Source: Pseudobdellovibrio exovorus JSS
GTDB taxonomy: Bacteria > Bdellovibrionota > Bdellovibrionia > Bdellovibrionales > Bdellovibrionaceae
DNA: 64,000 nucleotides
Direction of reading: 5' to 3'
NCBI RefSeq assembly: GCF_000348725.1
Contig: NC_020813.1
Location: 2,339,563 to 2,403,562 of the forward strand
Notes under the pieces: model-generated
The model's input: the letters and a program-made list of their open reading frames with translations, nothing else
What the model was told of the DNA's origin: nothing
Database searches by the model: none
Made by a program: the position numbers and the translations under genes
Part shown: positions 1 to 8,520 of the stretch, in pieces
Position numbering within the stretch: the first letter of the stretch is position 1
Layout of the letters: each line of letters starts with the position of its first letter

Positions 1-715
1 GCCCAACTAAGTCTGTCCATGGTCCCACGGTACACACCACGTGATCACAATCAATACCAAAACTTTCTGCGTTCAAAACATCGCTGACTTGCAGCGATCT
101 GACTTTTTGTTCAAAGATCTCGGACGCTGTTACGCGTGTGTAGTTAGCAATCACAGCACCCGCTTCGTGCGCCGAGCGCAAGGTTTCATGCACCAAACGA
201 TCATCATCCATATAGGCATCCGAATACACACAAGAGCCTATAAGGTCAGAGCCACGCACGATAGGCATACGGGATAGCGTTTCTTGTCGCTTCAACTTTT
301 CATGCATTTGTGGTGTACGAAAAAGAGCCAAGATATCGTACAGCCACATCCCCAAACCCATTTTAAAAAGTCCGACACGACTATTTTCAAAAATAGGAAT
401 CATAAAACGAAGTGGATGTACTAAATGCGGCGCAATTTTGAATAACTTCGCTCTTTCGGAAAGAGCTTCAAAGACTAAATGGAAGTCAAAATTTTCAAGA
501 TAACGGATTCCCCCGTGGATTAGCTTGCTGGATCGAGAGGACGTCCCACTGGCAAAGTCACTGGCTTCGACTAAAGCGACTTTTAATCCACGTAAAGCGG
601 CATCACGTGCGACACCGGCCCCAGTAATACCCCCGCCTATGATTAAGATATCAAATTTTTCACTTTTTAGGCGTTGAAGATTTTCTTGTCGTGTTTTGTA
701 GGAGAACTCTTTCAT
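1..715 (-). CDS. glpD: Aerobic glycerol-3-phosphate dehydrogenase, N-terminal part (cut by window edge)
   Basis: The reading frame starts at an ATG at 713-715 and stays open to base 1, giving about 238 residues. The N-terminus carries the FAD-binding dinucleotide fold motif IIGGGITGAGVARDAALRG, followed by the family segment ASDFASGTSSRSSKLIHGG and then IRYLENFDFHLV. These are signatures of the FAD-dependent GlpD/GlpA family, which oxidises glycerol 3-phosphate to dihydroxyacetone phosphate at the inner membrane and passes electrons to quinone. The C-terminal half lies outside the window, so completeness cannot be judged. The acetyltransferase-like gene ends only 21 bases upstream on the same strand, suggesting co-transcription. 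Family assignment is firm; choice between aerobic GlpD and anaerobic GlpA rests on similarity alone. Confidence 0.9.
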   Translation of the reverse strand, partial: MKEFSYKTRQENLQRLKSEKFDILIIGGGITGAGVARDAALRGLKVALVEASDFASGTSSRSSKLIHGGIRYLENFDFHLVFEALSERAKLFKIAPHLVHPLRFMIPIFENSRVGLFKMGLGMWLYDILALFRTPQMHEKLKRQETLSRMPIVRGSDLIGSCVYSDAYMDDDRLVHETLRSAHEAGAVIANYTRVTASEIFEQKVRSLQVSDVLNAESFGIDCDHVVCTVGPWTDLVG

Positions 716-736
716 CTTAAACTCTGCCGCTGATTT

Positions 737-1204
737 CTATTTAGTCGTCTTAAGGTAAATTACATCGCGTTCCCACTCTTTAAATGGAAACGATTGGGTT
801 AAAAATTGGGTTTGTACATCTTTTGAAAAAAGTACTTTTTGAAAATGCTTTTCACGTGACAGCCTATAGGCGATATCGACTAATTCCGTATAGATTTGGT
901 CATTATTCGCACTGACGTATTCTACCCATAGTGACTGTGTTTGCTTATCTAAAAACAAAAGTGGTTGTCCCATAAAAAAACCGACCAGATTTTGATTGGC
1001 ATCAAATGCTAGGAAGCTCCAACCCATTTTGAAGTAATGCTCTAGAGCTTCTTTTCTGAAAAACGAATCCCAAACTTTGATTTGATTTTCAATTTCATCA
1101 GAGTCATCAGAAAACTGTTTTTTATATTCGTAATTGAATACATTTTCAACATCCGCAAGCTGCGCAATTCGATAAGTCACTTGTTGCATCCCTTTATGAG
1201 ACAC
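737..1204 (-). CDS. GNAT-like acetyltransferase, probable
   Basis: The 155-residue protein begins with the pattern typical of GNAT N-acetyltransferases (YRIAQLADVENVFNYEY as strand 1/helix 1) and contains a central strand NLVGFFMGQPLLF, followed by a segment with alternating strand and helix character. The acetyl-CoA pyrophosphate loop (Q/RxxGxG/A) is not obvious, so the call rests on overall layout and is tentative. The listed start is a GTG without a clear ribosome site; an in-frame ATG at 1187-1189 is an alternative. It ends 21 bases before glpD and probably shares its transcript. Substrate unknown. Confidence 0.45.
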   Translation of the reverse strand: MSHKGMQQVTYRIAQLADVENVFNYEYKKQFSDDSDEIENQIKVWDSFFRKEALEHYFKMGWSFLAFDANQNLVGFFMGQPLLFLDKQTQSLWVEYVSANNDQIYTELVDIAYRLSREKHFQKVLFSKDVQTQFLTQSFPFKEWERDVIYLKTTK

Positions 1205-1276
1205 GAAAACACGGGCCGAGCCAAGCCCTGAATTGAGTTTCTCTGTATTCAGGAGTTCTCGACTATTATCCAGTAG

Positions 1277-1293
1277 CAGTTTTAGTAAAACTG
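1277..1293. promoter_or_regulatory. 17-bp perfect palindrome in a divergent intergenic region
   Basis: CAGTTTTAGTAAAACTG reads the same on both strands apart from its single central base. It lies in the 104-base gap between the divergently transcribed acetyltransferase-like gene (minus) and the HAD phosphatase gene (plus), 16 bases upstream of the latter's ATG. The position fits an operator for a dimeric regulator. It has no U-tract, so it is not an obvious terminator. Confidence 0.35.
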
Positions 1294-1308
1294 ATAGAGT
1301 CTATATCT

Positions 1309-2058
1309 ATGAACTACAAGAGTTTTCCATCGGAATATTGGTCAGAAATTGAAAAAACTCTCGGCGTATTGAAGCAGCAAGGAACTCCGCTTATTGCCGC
1401 CTTTGATGCAGATGGAACTCTGTGGGACACAGATTTAGGTGAAAATTTTTTTCAATATCAAATCGACAATAAACTAGTGCCTTTGCCATCTGATCCTTGG
1501 CAACACTATTTGGATATGAAAAAAGTAAATGGTGACCCCAGAGATGCTTACGCATGGTTGGCACAGATCAATCACAGAGTGTCGCTACAGCAAGTGCAAC
1601 AGTGGTCGCAATTAGCTTTTAACACTATTCAACCAAAACCTATTTTCAGTGAACAAAAGAAGTTGATCGATTTATTGCTGAAACATCAGGTTCAAATCTA
1701 TATCGTCACAGCCTCGATTAAATGGGCCGTGGAACCTGGCGCGCGCGCACTGGGATTAACTTTTGACAATGTCATCGGCGTAGAAACCGCCGTTGTCGAT
1801 GGACTCGTCACTCAAGAAAAGCTTTATCCGATTACCTACCGCGAAGGAAAAGTTGAAGCGCTGTTGAAACATACCAACGGACAAGTTCCTTTCTTTGCTT
1901 GCGGAAACTCTATTGGGGATCTAGAACTACTTGCCAGTGCTAGCCATTTAAAATTGGCAGTCAGTGCAGCTTCCCGTGATGACAAACTTTTTAAATCTGA
2001 AAATGAACTTATGACTAAAGCTACTGAAAACAACTGGTGGAGGCATCGTTTTATATGA
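1309..2058 (+). CDS. HAD-superfamily phosphatase (phosphoserine-phosphatase-like)
   Basis: The 249-residue protein has all four HAD motifs: motif I FDADGTLWDTD (nucleophile Asp33 and acid Asp35), motif II threonine in IVTASIKW, a lysine in YREGKVEAL and motif IV GNSIGDLELL. The helical cap between motifs I and II and the overall length fit the HAD-IB group that includes SerB-like phosphatases. It should hydrolyse a small phosphorylated metabolite in the cytoplasm; serine phosphate is possible, but the substrate cannot be read from the sequence. No strong Shine-Dalgarno sequence precedes the ATG. The stop overlaps the start of the next gene as ATGA, so the two are translationally coupled. Confidence 0.8.
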   Translation: MNYKSFPSEYWSEIEKTLGVLKQQGTPLIAAFDADGTLWDTDLGENFFQYQIDNKLVPLPSDPWQHYLDMKKVNGDPRDAYAWLAQINHRVSLQQVQQWSQLAFNTIQPKPIFSEQKKLIDLLLKHQVQIYIVTASIKWAVEPGARALGLTFDNVIGVETAVVDGLVTQEKLYPITYREGKVEALLKHTNGQVPFFACGNSIGDLELLASASHLKLAVSAASRDDKLFKSENELMTKATENNWWRHRFI

Positions 2059-2459
2059 AATCCCTAATTCAAATTCTTGTTAAATTAGCCATCTTAGCCT
2101 GTATCGTTGCGGGTGTTGCTTTAATTGTCAGAAATCTTCCTGATACGAAAACAGAACCACAAGAGGTTGCTCAGCCAGAAGAATTAGCAAATCCTAAAGC
2201 TCAAGCTTTAAGGAAACATCTTTTGGCGTACAATCGCCCAGCTCGTGTTGAAATTATAAATCTGACTCAAAGATTTGCTGGGGATGTAGAAGAAATCAAA
2301 AAAATGACTCTTCCTTTAAACCAAGATTCTAAGTTCTATGTGCGCATTCAGTTTTTCACAGATGAAACCGATCCAGCCGCACCTTTAGTGGCTCAAATGC
2401 GCTTCTTAGATATTAAAAATGATAATTTGTTAAAAGAAGAAAGTATCAATTTAGAGTAG
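2055..2459 (+). CDS. Small membrane-anchored protein of unknown function
   Basis: I place the start at the ATG at 2055, which overlaps the upstream stop (ATGA) and has GGAGG about 12 bases ahead; an in-frame ATG at 2037 is less likely. The 134-residue product has one N-terminal hydrophobic segment (LVKLAILACIVAGVALIV, about residues 8-25), then a Glu/Pro-rich linker and a soluble C-terminal domain of mixed strand and helix. It is probably anchored in the inner membrane with the domain in the periplasm. I recognise no family. Coupling to the HAD phosphatase suggests joint expression but does not reveal a role. Confidence 0.7.
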   Translation: MKSLIQILVKLAILACIVAGVALIVRNLPDTKTEPQEVAQPEELANPKAQALRKHLLAYNRPARVEIINLTQRFAGDVEEIKKMTLPLNQDSKFYVRIQFFTDETDPAAPLVAQMRFLDIKNDNLLKEESINLE

Positions 2460-2483
2460 ACCTTCGCAAAAGATCTACTCTAA
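2451..2483. terminator. Perfect 10-bp inverted repeat between convergent genes
   Basis: TTAGAGTAGA (2451-2460) and TCTACTCTAA (2474-2483) are exact inverted copies with a 13-base loop. The left arm includes the stop codon of the gene at 2055. No T-run follows on either strand, so it is an atypical terminator or an mRNA 3' end-stabilising hairpin between convergent genes. Confidence 0.4.
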
Positions 2484-2507
2484 CACTCAATAGGGAAAGC
2501 TCGCAGA

Positions 2508-3827
2508 TTAGCGAGCCGCCATTAACTTTTCAATCTCGTCGATTTCTTTAGGAACTGATGTTGTTAGGTTATCACAGCCATTTGCTGTCACGACAACATT
2601 ATCTTCAATACGAACACCGATGCCACGTAATTCTGCTGGTGCAGACTTATCATCAGCAGGAATATAAAGACCTGGCTCAATTGTAAAGCACATACCTGGC
2701 TCTAATGGGCGCGCTTCACCTTTGATAAAGTACAGGCCGGCATCGTGCACATCCATACCTAACCAGTGACCGATACCATGTGGATAGTACTTGCGATGTT
2801 CGTTGGCTTTCATAGCATCTTCTTTTTTGCCGCTTAAAAGACCCAGTTCAAACATCAAGTCTGTTAAACGCTCTTCACCCATTTTGTGAAGATCTTTAAA
2901 ATAAATTCCCGGCTTAATACTAGCGATAATTTCTTTTTGAATATCTAGAACACCTTGATAGACCTTGCGCTGTGCCTCTGTAAAGCGCCCGTTAACAGGA
3001 AACGTACGTGTGATATCACCCGAGTAATAGTTGTACTCGGCTCCAGCATCAATCAATAATAAATCGCCATCTTTGCAAACTTGATCGTTGAAGTTGTAGT
3101 GTAAAGTTGTAGCACTGGCTCCAGAGGCAATAATATACGAGTATCCCGGTCGGGCTGAACCACGTTTATGGAACTCGTATGAAAGCACCGCTTGCACTTC
3201 ACGTTCATTAACACCCGGACGAGTAAATTTCATCGCGGCTACATGGGCATCCGCTGAAATTTGACATGCGATTTTTTGATTCGCTAAATCGGCTTCGTCT
3301 TTTTTAAGGCGGAACTCACCTAAAAATGTATCCGCATCTTTTACTGTTAATAAGCCATAACCCGTACGACCAAAAGTGCGCTTTAACTTCAAAAGAATAC
3401 TTTGGAAGTGCTTATCTGCTTCTTCATTTTTATAAAGACGATAATAGATCTCTTCAAAACCTTTTAAAAGTTCTACAGTTTTGCTTTCTAATTGATCGAT
3501 CGTGTAGACTTCATCAATCTGAAATTCTTTTTTAGTTCCTTCTGGACCAAAGCGAAATCCATCCCATGTTTCGCGCTCAACATTTTTTTCACGCACAAAC
3601 ATAACTGTTTCAGGAAAATGACCCGGACGAATAAGCAAGTAACTTTCTGGTTCTTCAAAACCAGTTAAGTAATACATATTCGAGTCTTGACGATAGGGAT
3701 GGTGAACATCGTCATTGCGTGTTTGCTCGGGATGAGCTGCAACTAATAAGGCCGCGCCTTTAAGGGCCTCGGTCACACGTTGACGTCTACGTTTAAAAAT
3801 CTCTGGAGTTTCTGTTGGTTTTCTCAT
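2508..3827 (-). CDS. pepP: Xaa-Pro aminopeptidase (aminopeptidase P, M24B)
   Basis: The 439-residue protein matches the usual length of PepP. It has an N-terminal creatinase-like domain beginning with RRQRVTEALKGAALLVAAHPEQ and a C-terminal pita-bread metallopeptidase domain. The latter shows the metal ligands in LLLIDAGAEYNYYSGDITRT, the HGIGHWLGMDVHD segment, FTIEPGLY and the final RIEDNVVV glutamate. It removes N-terminal residues from peptides with proline in second position and needs two Mn(II) ions. It stands alone between a convergent gene on one side and the patatin-like lipoprotein gene 61 bases downstream. Confidence 0.95.
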   Translation of the reverse strand: MRKPTETPEIFKRRRQRVTEALKGAALLVAAHPEQTRNDDVHHPYRQDSNMYYLTGFEEPESYLLIRPGHFPETVMFVREKNVERETWDGFRFGPEGTKKEFQIDEVYTIDQLESKTVELLKGFEEIYYRLYKNEEADKHFQSILLKLKRTFGRTGYGLLTVKDADTFLGEFRLKKDEADLANQKIACQISADAHVAAMKFTRPGVNEREVQAVLSYEFHKRGSARPGYSYIIASGASATTLHYNFNDQVCKDGDLLLIDAGAEYNYYSGDITRTFPVNGRFTEAQRKVYQGVLDIQKEIIASIKPGIYFKDLHKMGEERLTDLMFELGLLSGKKEDAMKANEHRKYYPHGIGHWLGMDVHDAGLYFIKGEARPLEPGMCFTIEPGLYIPADDKSAPAELRGIGVRIEDNVVVTANGCDNLTTSVPKEIDEIEKLMAAR

Positions 3828-3888
3828 GTGAACCTTTTTGCTCTATGGCCCTAGTATAGGCCATCTGGAGCTTGATGGGCTCTACGGC

Positions 3889-4878
3889 TTAAAGGCCGTA
3901 TTGCGAAGTTAACTTTCGGATCTCATTATAACTGAGCTCACTGCCTTTGGCTATAATTTCACGTTTCTTACCAAGGTCATTGATTCCATAGCTATCTAAA
4001 TTAATCTGGATAATATCGTCCACTCCTGCAATGGCTTTTGACATGGCCGCTGCGGACTTCACCCACAGTATATTCTCGGCAGATAGGTAATCCGCGGTAA
4101 AGGAACGTTTCGTTTTCTGCGCTAACACATTGATTAGAATGACTTTATTTGCACCTGTAGAACGTAAGTGCTGAGCCAGAGCTTCAATGTGATCCATTTC
4201 GGCAACACTTTGCGAATAAGGTTTGCTCAGTGGCGGCTGAGCTAAACAAAATGGCATTAATTTGTTCAATTGACCGCGATTCAACATAAAAACAGACTGC
4301 TGGGCTACATTTAAAGAGGGGCATACAAATGGAACCTTCAGCTCGGCCACACTTTTGTTATCAAACATGGCTTTACTGGATTCATCTAAATTCGCTAAAT
4401 CGCGTACTTTAGAAAGCTCCCATTCCACCTCATTAGATGAAAAATTCATCCCATAAATAGCAGCTACGGCTGATCCCCATTCAAATCCGGCCACAGCATG
4501 AACAGGCCATTTCGCTTTTTCAATTTCTTTTAAAACGCCAATATGGGCCCACGCTTTTGCTCCGCCGCCAGAAAAAATAATACCAATGCGCGGGACTGTG
4601 CGGATCGGAGCTGGTTGTTCAGCCACTATTGGCGGTGTCACTGGCGTTTCAGGTTCTACTTCTGAAGTTTCGTCCCCTGATTCATCCGTTGGAGTCGTCG
4701 GCTGTGTCACTTCGACTGGAGTCTTAGTTGTACCATCTTTTTTAGGAGTGGGCTTCGTCGTACGTGAAGTCGCACACCCCACAACAAAAAGAACTGTCAC
4801 TAAGGAAACAAGTAGTGGAAATTTTGTGTTTTTGTTCGTAGCTTGGTTTTTGGCTTTAGCCGTTGAGATTCTTTCCAT
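3889..4878 (-). CDS. Patatin-like lipoprotein lacking catalytic residues
   Basis: I start it at the ATG at 4876-4878, preceded by AGGAG at 10 bases and giving a lipoprotein signal ending in the lipobox VVGC; it overlaps tlyA by 23 bases. After a Thr/Pro/Glu-rich linker comes a patatin/RssA-type domain starting GIIFSGGGAKAWAHIGVLKEI. Where active patatins have the nucleophile elbow GxSxG, this protein has GFEWGS, so the serine is replaced by glutamate. The later DGG/DGA segment with the catalytic aspartate is also absent (the aligned stretch reads YSQSVAEMDHIEA). It is therefore probably a periplasm-facing lipoprotein pseudoenzyme of about 329 residues. Last gene of the xseA operon. Confidence 0.75.
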   Translation of the reverse strand: MERISTAKAKNQATNKNTKFPLLVSLVTVLFVVGCATSRTTKPTPKKDGTTKTPVEVTQPTTPTDESGDETSEVEPETPVTPPIVAEQPAPIRTVPRIGIIFSGGGAKAWAHIGVLKEIEKAKWPVHAVAGFEWGSAVAAIYGMNFSSNEVEWELSKVRDLANLDESSKAMFDNKSVAELKVPFVCPSLNVAQQSVFMLNRGQLNKLMPFCLAQPPLSKPYSQSVAEMDHIEALAQHLRSTGANKVILINVLAQKTKRSFTADYLSAENILWVKSAAAMSKAIAGVDDIIQINLDSYGINDLGKKREIIAKGSELSYNEIRKLTSQYGL

Positions 4879-5629
4879 AGATAAAAAACTCCTGATTTCC
4901 GTCTTTTCCAGACAACCCCGAGGCAAAGTAATCTTGCACGTGTCCGAAAGTTTGAGTCAGAACATGTCTGATATTTTCTTCAAGCTGAGTATAAACAAAT
5001 TTGTTTTTAACCACACCATTTTTATCCAGATGTTCTGCACCGCACTCGAACTGTGGTTTTACCAAAAACAAATATTGCCCATGGGGTTTTAGATAGTTTT
5101 TCAGATAGGGCACTACCTTTGTCAGAGAGATAAAAGAAACATCCATAACCATAAGATCAAATCCCTCTGCTGGAGCTTGCTTTTTAAATTCCGCATGCTG
5201 CTCGATATCCTTCGCATTTAATCCCTCTATCGCCACAACTCGAGGGTCATTTTTTAACGTAGGATGCAATTGATCATGACCGACGTCCAATCCGACCACG
5301 CGTTTGACTTTATGCTGTAGAAGGCAATTCGTGAAACCACCTGTGGATTGTCCCACATCCAAAGCCACTAGGCCTGCAACATTGAGTTTTAAATGTTCCA
5401 GTGCCGACTCTAGTTTCAGACCAGCGCGTGAAACATATTTTTGCAAATCATTCGGATGAACTTGAATTAAAGAGGCAATGTCGTCAGAAACCTCAAAAGA
5501 AGATTTATTTAAAATGACATTTTGTCCCTGTGAATTGACATAATAAACCGCGTGCTCGGAAATCAAAGCCTGCGCCTGTGTGCGCGACGAAGCTAGCTGG
5601 TTCTGAACCAAAAACACATCTAAGCGCAA
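4856..5629 (-). CDS. tlyA: TlyA-family rRNA (cytidine-2'-O)-methyltransferase
   Basis: The 257-residue product has an N-terminal S4 RNA-binding domain (MRLDVFLVQNQLASSRTQAQ) and an FtsJ-like methyltransferase domain with the SAM motif ALDVGQSTGGFTNCLLQ. Further family segments are VVGLDVGHDQLHP, LMVMDVSFISLTKVVPYL and LVKPQFECG. TlyA enzymes methylate cytidines in 16S and 23S rRNA; members are often annotated as hemolysin A. Its start lies 2 bases after the ispA stop and its end overlaps the next gene by 23 bases, so it is an internal gene of a tightly packed operon. Confidence 0.93.
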   Translation of the reverse strand: MRLDVFLVQNQLASSRTQAQALISEHAVYYVNSQGQNVILNKSSFEVSDDIASLIQVHPNDLQKYVSRAGLKLESALEHLKLNVAGLVALDVGQSTGGFTNCLLQHKVKRVVGLDVGHDQLHPTLKNDPRVVAIEGLNAKDIEQHAEFKKQAPAEGFDLMVMDVSFISLTKVVPYLKNYLKPHGQYLFLVKPQFECGAEHLDKNGVVKNKFVYTQLEENIRHVLTQTFGHVQDYFASGLSGKDGNQEFFIYGKNLNG

Positions 5630-5631
5630 AA

Positions 5632-6492
5632 TTAATTCTTTCTATTAAAGTTAAATTCAATCAGAGCCTGCAATGCCGTTTTGTCACCTACAGAAACTTT
5701 TTGAATCCACTGTTGCGCCTGCTGAGAATGATCTAACAAAGCCGTCACTGTTTTTTCTTTGCCTAAAACACTCAAATAGCTTTTGAAATCTTGTTCTTTA
5801 TCTGTGGCATCCAACAGATCATCTTTAATTTGGAAAGCCATCCCTAAATGAAATGCAAATTCATAGATCGCTACCACATCTTCTTGTTTCGCATCAGCAG
5901 CTAAAGCACCGCCAACGGCCGAAGCTTGGATAAGATGCGCTGTTTTCAGACGATGAATTTTTTGTAGGTCGGCGTAAGTTACTTTTTCTGTCGCCTGCAT
6001 ATCCAATACTTGTCCTGAAACCATTCCCGCAGAACCGATTCGCTCTGATAGGCTGCGTATCATCGCCACGCGTGTTGGAGGAGATAAAAGCTCATCTGAA
6101 GACAGAAGATAAAAGACATCCGTTAAAAGACCATCACCAGCCAGTAGCGCAATATCCTCTGAAAAGACTTTGTGGTTAGTGGGCTTACCTCGTCTGAAAT
6201 CATCATTATCCATACAAGGTAAATCATCGTGAATTAAGGAATAGGTATGAACCATTTCGAGTGCAAGGCACAAAGAACGTATTTTTTGTACTGATTCCGA
6301 AAACAATCGAAAGCATAAAAAGGATAAAAATGGACGGAAGCGTTTCCCACCAGAAAGCAGGCTGTAACTTTGGCTTTCCAAAAGTTTGCTAGCAACTAAC
6401 GGGGACTGCTTTTGCGTTTCTAGGTAATGACTCAGCCACCCCTCAAAACGTTCACAAAACTGCTGCTGCTCTTGCTCTAGCGAATAGTTCAT
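5632..6492 (-). CDS. ispA: Farnesyl (polyprenyl) diphosphate synthase
   Basis: The 286-residue protein carries both aspartate-rich motifs of trans-prenyltransferases: the first in IHDDLPCMDNDDFRRGKP and the second in FQIKDDLLDATD. GGKRFRP near residue 50 binds the isopentenyl diphosphate substrate. Length and the four-residue insertion in the first motif fit bacterial short-chain synthases that make farnesyl or geranyl diphosphate for undecaprenyl phosphate and quinones. It lies 11 bases after xseB. The association of xseB with ispA is the familiar bacterial arrangement; here tlyA rather than dxs follows. Confidence 0.93.
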   Translation of the reverse strand: MNYSLEQEQQQFCERFEGWLSHYLETQKQSPLVASKLLESQSYSLLSGGKRFRPFLSFLCFRLFSESVQKIRSLCLALEMVHTYSLIHDDLPCMDNDDFRRGKPTNHKVFSEDIALLAGDGLLTDVFYLLSSDELLSPPTRVAMIRSLSERIGSAGMVSGQVLDMQATEKVTYADLQKIHRLKTAHLIQASAVGGALAADAKQEDVVAIYEFAFHLGMAFQIKDDLLDATDKEQDFKSYLSVLGKEKTVTALLDHSQQAQQWIQKVSVGDKTALQALIEFNFNRKN

Positions 6493-6503
6493 ATAATGCC
6501 GAT

Positions 6504-6728
6504 CTAAGTTTCGTCTGAATTAAAATCTTCAGTTACGGCTTGGCCTTTGTCGTCTACACTGATGAGCTTTTTAACTTGTGCCTCAGCTTTTGTCAGTTGA
6601 GCATGACAATCGCGCGAAAGTTTAACGCCTTCTTCGAACAGCTTTAAAGACTCATCTAATGCTAGCTCACCGCGCTCCATTTTTTGTACAATCTCTTCTA
6701 GGCGAGATAATTTTTTTTCAAAATCCAT
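6504..6728 (-). CDS. xseB: Exodeoxyribonuclease VII small subunit
   Basis: The 74-residue protein shows the whole XseB pattern: DFEKKLSRLEEIVQKMERGE, LALDESLKLFEEGVKL and a helical tail. XseB monomers wrap around XseA to form the ATP-independent nuclease that degrades single-stranded DNA. It starts 6 bases after the xseA stop. The C-terminal SDET tail is acidic. Confidence 0.95.
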   Translation of the reverse strand: MDFEKKLSRLEEIVQKMERGELALDESLKLFEEGVKLSRDCHAQLTKAEAQVKKLISVDDKGQAVTEDFNSDET

Positions 6729-6734
6729 AGCGCA

Positions 6735-8111
6735 CTACCCTTTCGTACTCTTAGTACCTGTGACTTCGGCAGTTATTACCCCATCCGTCACTTTAATTTC
6801 AATCTCATCATTCTTTTTAATATCTTTTACTGACTTCACGACTTTGGTTCCAGTTGTCGTGATGGAATACCCACGATCCACAACAGCCAGCGGACTGAGT
6901 GAATCCAGCTTACCCATATTGCTCTTCAATCGGTAACTCGCTTGATTCAAGCGGTGATCTATCGAGCGGTTCATAAGAATTTGCATTTTTTCCACGCGAC
7001 TGCGTAGGTTCTGAATAATATCACGTGGTGAAACTAGTTTTTTTTCTAGAAGCTGAATATCTTTTTTCAAATGCAGAAAATAAACTCGAGTCGCCTGTTC
7101 AAGACGCGTCAGTAATTCATCGTTACGGAATGCATAGTCTTGCAATTTTTTCTTAGGGTCCACAAGACGACGACTGGTCAAAACTAAGCTTTGCATTTTT
7201 AATTTTAAAAATTTTTGTAAGCTCGTGTTTAGCATACGATCTAAATGTTGAAGTTTTTGTAGAATCTCGTGCGAGCTTTTTGCTACAAGCTCTGCCGCCG
7301 CCGATGGTGTCGGCGCACGTAAGTCCGCCACAAAGTCACAAATAGTAAAATCAATTTCATGCCCCACAGCGGAAATCACAGGGATCGGACTGGCTGCGAC
7401 TAAGCGAGCAAGTTTTTCATCATTGAAACACCACAGATCTTCCATCGACCCGCCACCGCGACCGATGATGATCACGTCCACAGGTAATTTCACGGCTTGC
7501 GAAAAAGCCTCACATAATGAAGAGGCGGCTGCCGCACCTTGAACAATGGCCGGAACTAGTGTCAGTTCAACATTGCGAGCACGTCGGCGCATCACATTTA
7601 AAATATCTTGAATCGCCGCACCCGTCGGAGACGTCACAATCGCTACATGACGAGGGTATGGTGGGATCTGTCTTTTGCGGGCAGAATCAAACAATCCTTC
7701 GGATTTTAATTTTTCTTTTAATTGCTCGAATTGTTTTTGTAAGGCACCGGCCCCTACAGGCTCCATCGTTTCACAGACAATCTGATAGGTCCCGCGTGGT
7801 TCATAAACTGTGATACGACCACGCACAATCACTTCTAAACCATCGTGTGGTTTAAATTTTAATTTAGCGTTGTGACCACGGAACATGATGGCGGAGATCT
7901 GCGCACGGGAATCTTTTAATGAAAAATAAAAATGTCCAGAACTGTGAGGTTTAAAGTTTGAGACTTCCGCACGTAGCCAAACCTGCCCCAACTGTCCCTC
8001 TAGAGTTTGACGTATATGTGAATTTAATTGTTCGACATTGTAAACCACAGAGTCACGCTGCTGTGACGAAGATTCTGTAGTTTCTGAGGGAAATCCGAAC
8101 TGTTGAGACAT
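6735..8111 (-). CDS. xseA: Exodeoxyribonuclease VII large subunit
   Basis: The 458-residue protein has the N-terminal OB-fold (VWLRAEVSNFKPHSSGHFYF), the catalytic region with HVAIVTSPTGAAIQDIL, IIGRGGGSMEDLW, ISAVGHEIDFTICDF and DLRAPTPSAAAEL, a long coiled-coil middle and the C-terminal SPLAVVDRGYSI segment. Together with XseB it degrades single-stranded DNA from both ends. The stretch before YNVEQLNSHI is Ser/Gln-rich and slightly longer than usual; the ATG has no convincing Shine-Dalgarno sequence, so the true start may lie a little further in. First gene of a five-gene minus-strand operon. Confidence 0.95.
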   Translation of the reverse strand: MSQQFGFPSETTESSSQQRDSVVYNVEQLNSHIRQTLEGQLGQVWLRAEVSNFKPHSSGHFYFSLKDSRAQISAIMFRGHNAKLKFKPHDGLEVIVRGRITVYEPRGTYQIVCETMEPVGAGALQKQFEQLKEKLKSEGLFDSARKRQIPPYPRHVAIVTSPTGAAIQDILNVMRRRARNVELTLVPAIVQGAAAASSLCEAFSQAVKLPVDVIIIGRGGGSMEDLWCFNDEKLARLVAASPIPVISAVGHEIDFTICDFVADLRAPTPSAAAELVAKSSHEILQKLQHLDRMLNTSLQKFLKLKMQSLVLTSRRLVDPKKKLQDYAFRNDELLTRLEQATRVYFLHLKKDIQLLEKKLVSPRDIIQNLRSRVEKMQILMNRSIDHRLNQASYRLKSNMGKLDSLSPLAVVDRGYSITTTGTKVVKSVKDIKKNDEIEIKVTDGVITAEVTGTKSTKG

Positions 8112-8189
8112 GGGAAAAACTTAACAGCCCCAGAGGACAAGTCAACCGCGAAGTCGGTTAATCTTTAAATGAAACTCAGAGGGAAAAGA

Positions 8190-8402
8190 CTACGAGAGCC
8201 AAAGATTTTGTAAGGACCAAATGCCTCCGACATATAGCGAAAGAACCGCTATCTTACGATGTCTTTCAAATGTCATATATTGAGATGGCATACGCTTTTG
8301 GGCCAACGCCACAAGCTGAGGAATTTCAAGCACGAAATTAATGGCTAGACCATAAAGAAACACTACAAATGGGAAATAAAAATCTAACGCTGAAATAGAC
8401 AT
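8190..8402 (-). CDS. Small membrane protein of unknown function
   Basis: The start is chosen at the ATG at 8400-8402 because GGAG lies 8 bases upstream; longer in-frame starts up to 8486 lack such a site. The 70-residue product has two hydrophobic segments: FYFPFVVFLYGLAINFVLEI and, near the C-terminus, IAVLSLYVGGIWSLQNLWL, separated by a basic stretch. It is probably a two-pass inner-membrane protein. No family recognised. Confidence 0.5.
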   Translation of the reverse strand: MSISALDFYFPFVVFLYGLAINFVLEIPQLVALAQKRMPSQYMTFERHRKIAVLSLYVGGIWSLQNLWLS

Positions 8403-8520
8403 CAAAGCTGCTCCCATAAAAGGTTTAAAGCATTTATCATGCCTACTATTCGGCAGCTTTTTTTGCTGTCTGTAGTCCTGTTCCATGGACTTTTTAGAAA
8501 ACTTTCGCTAACCTAAAAAA

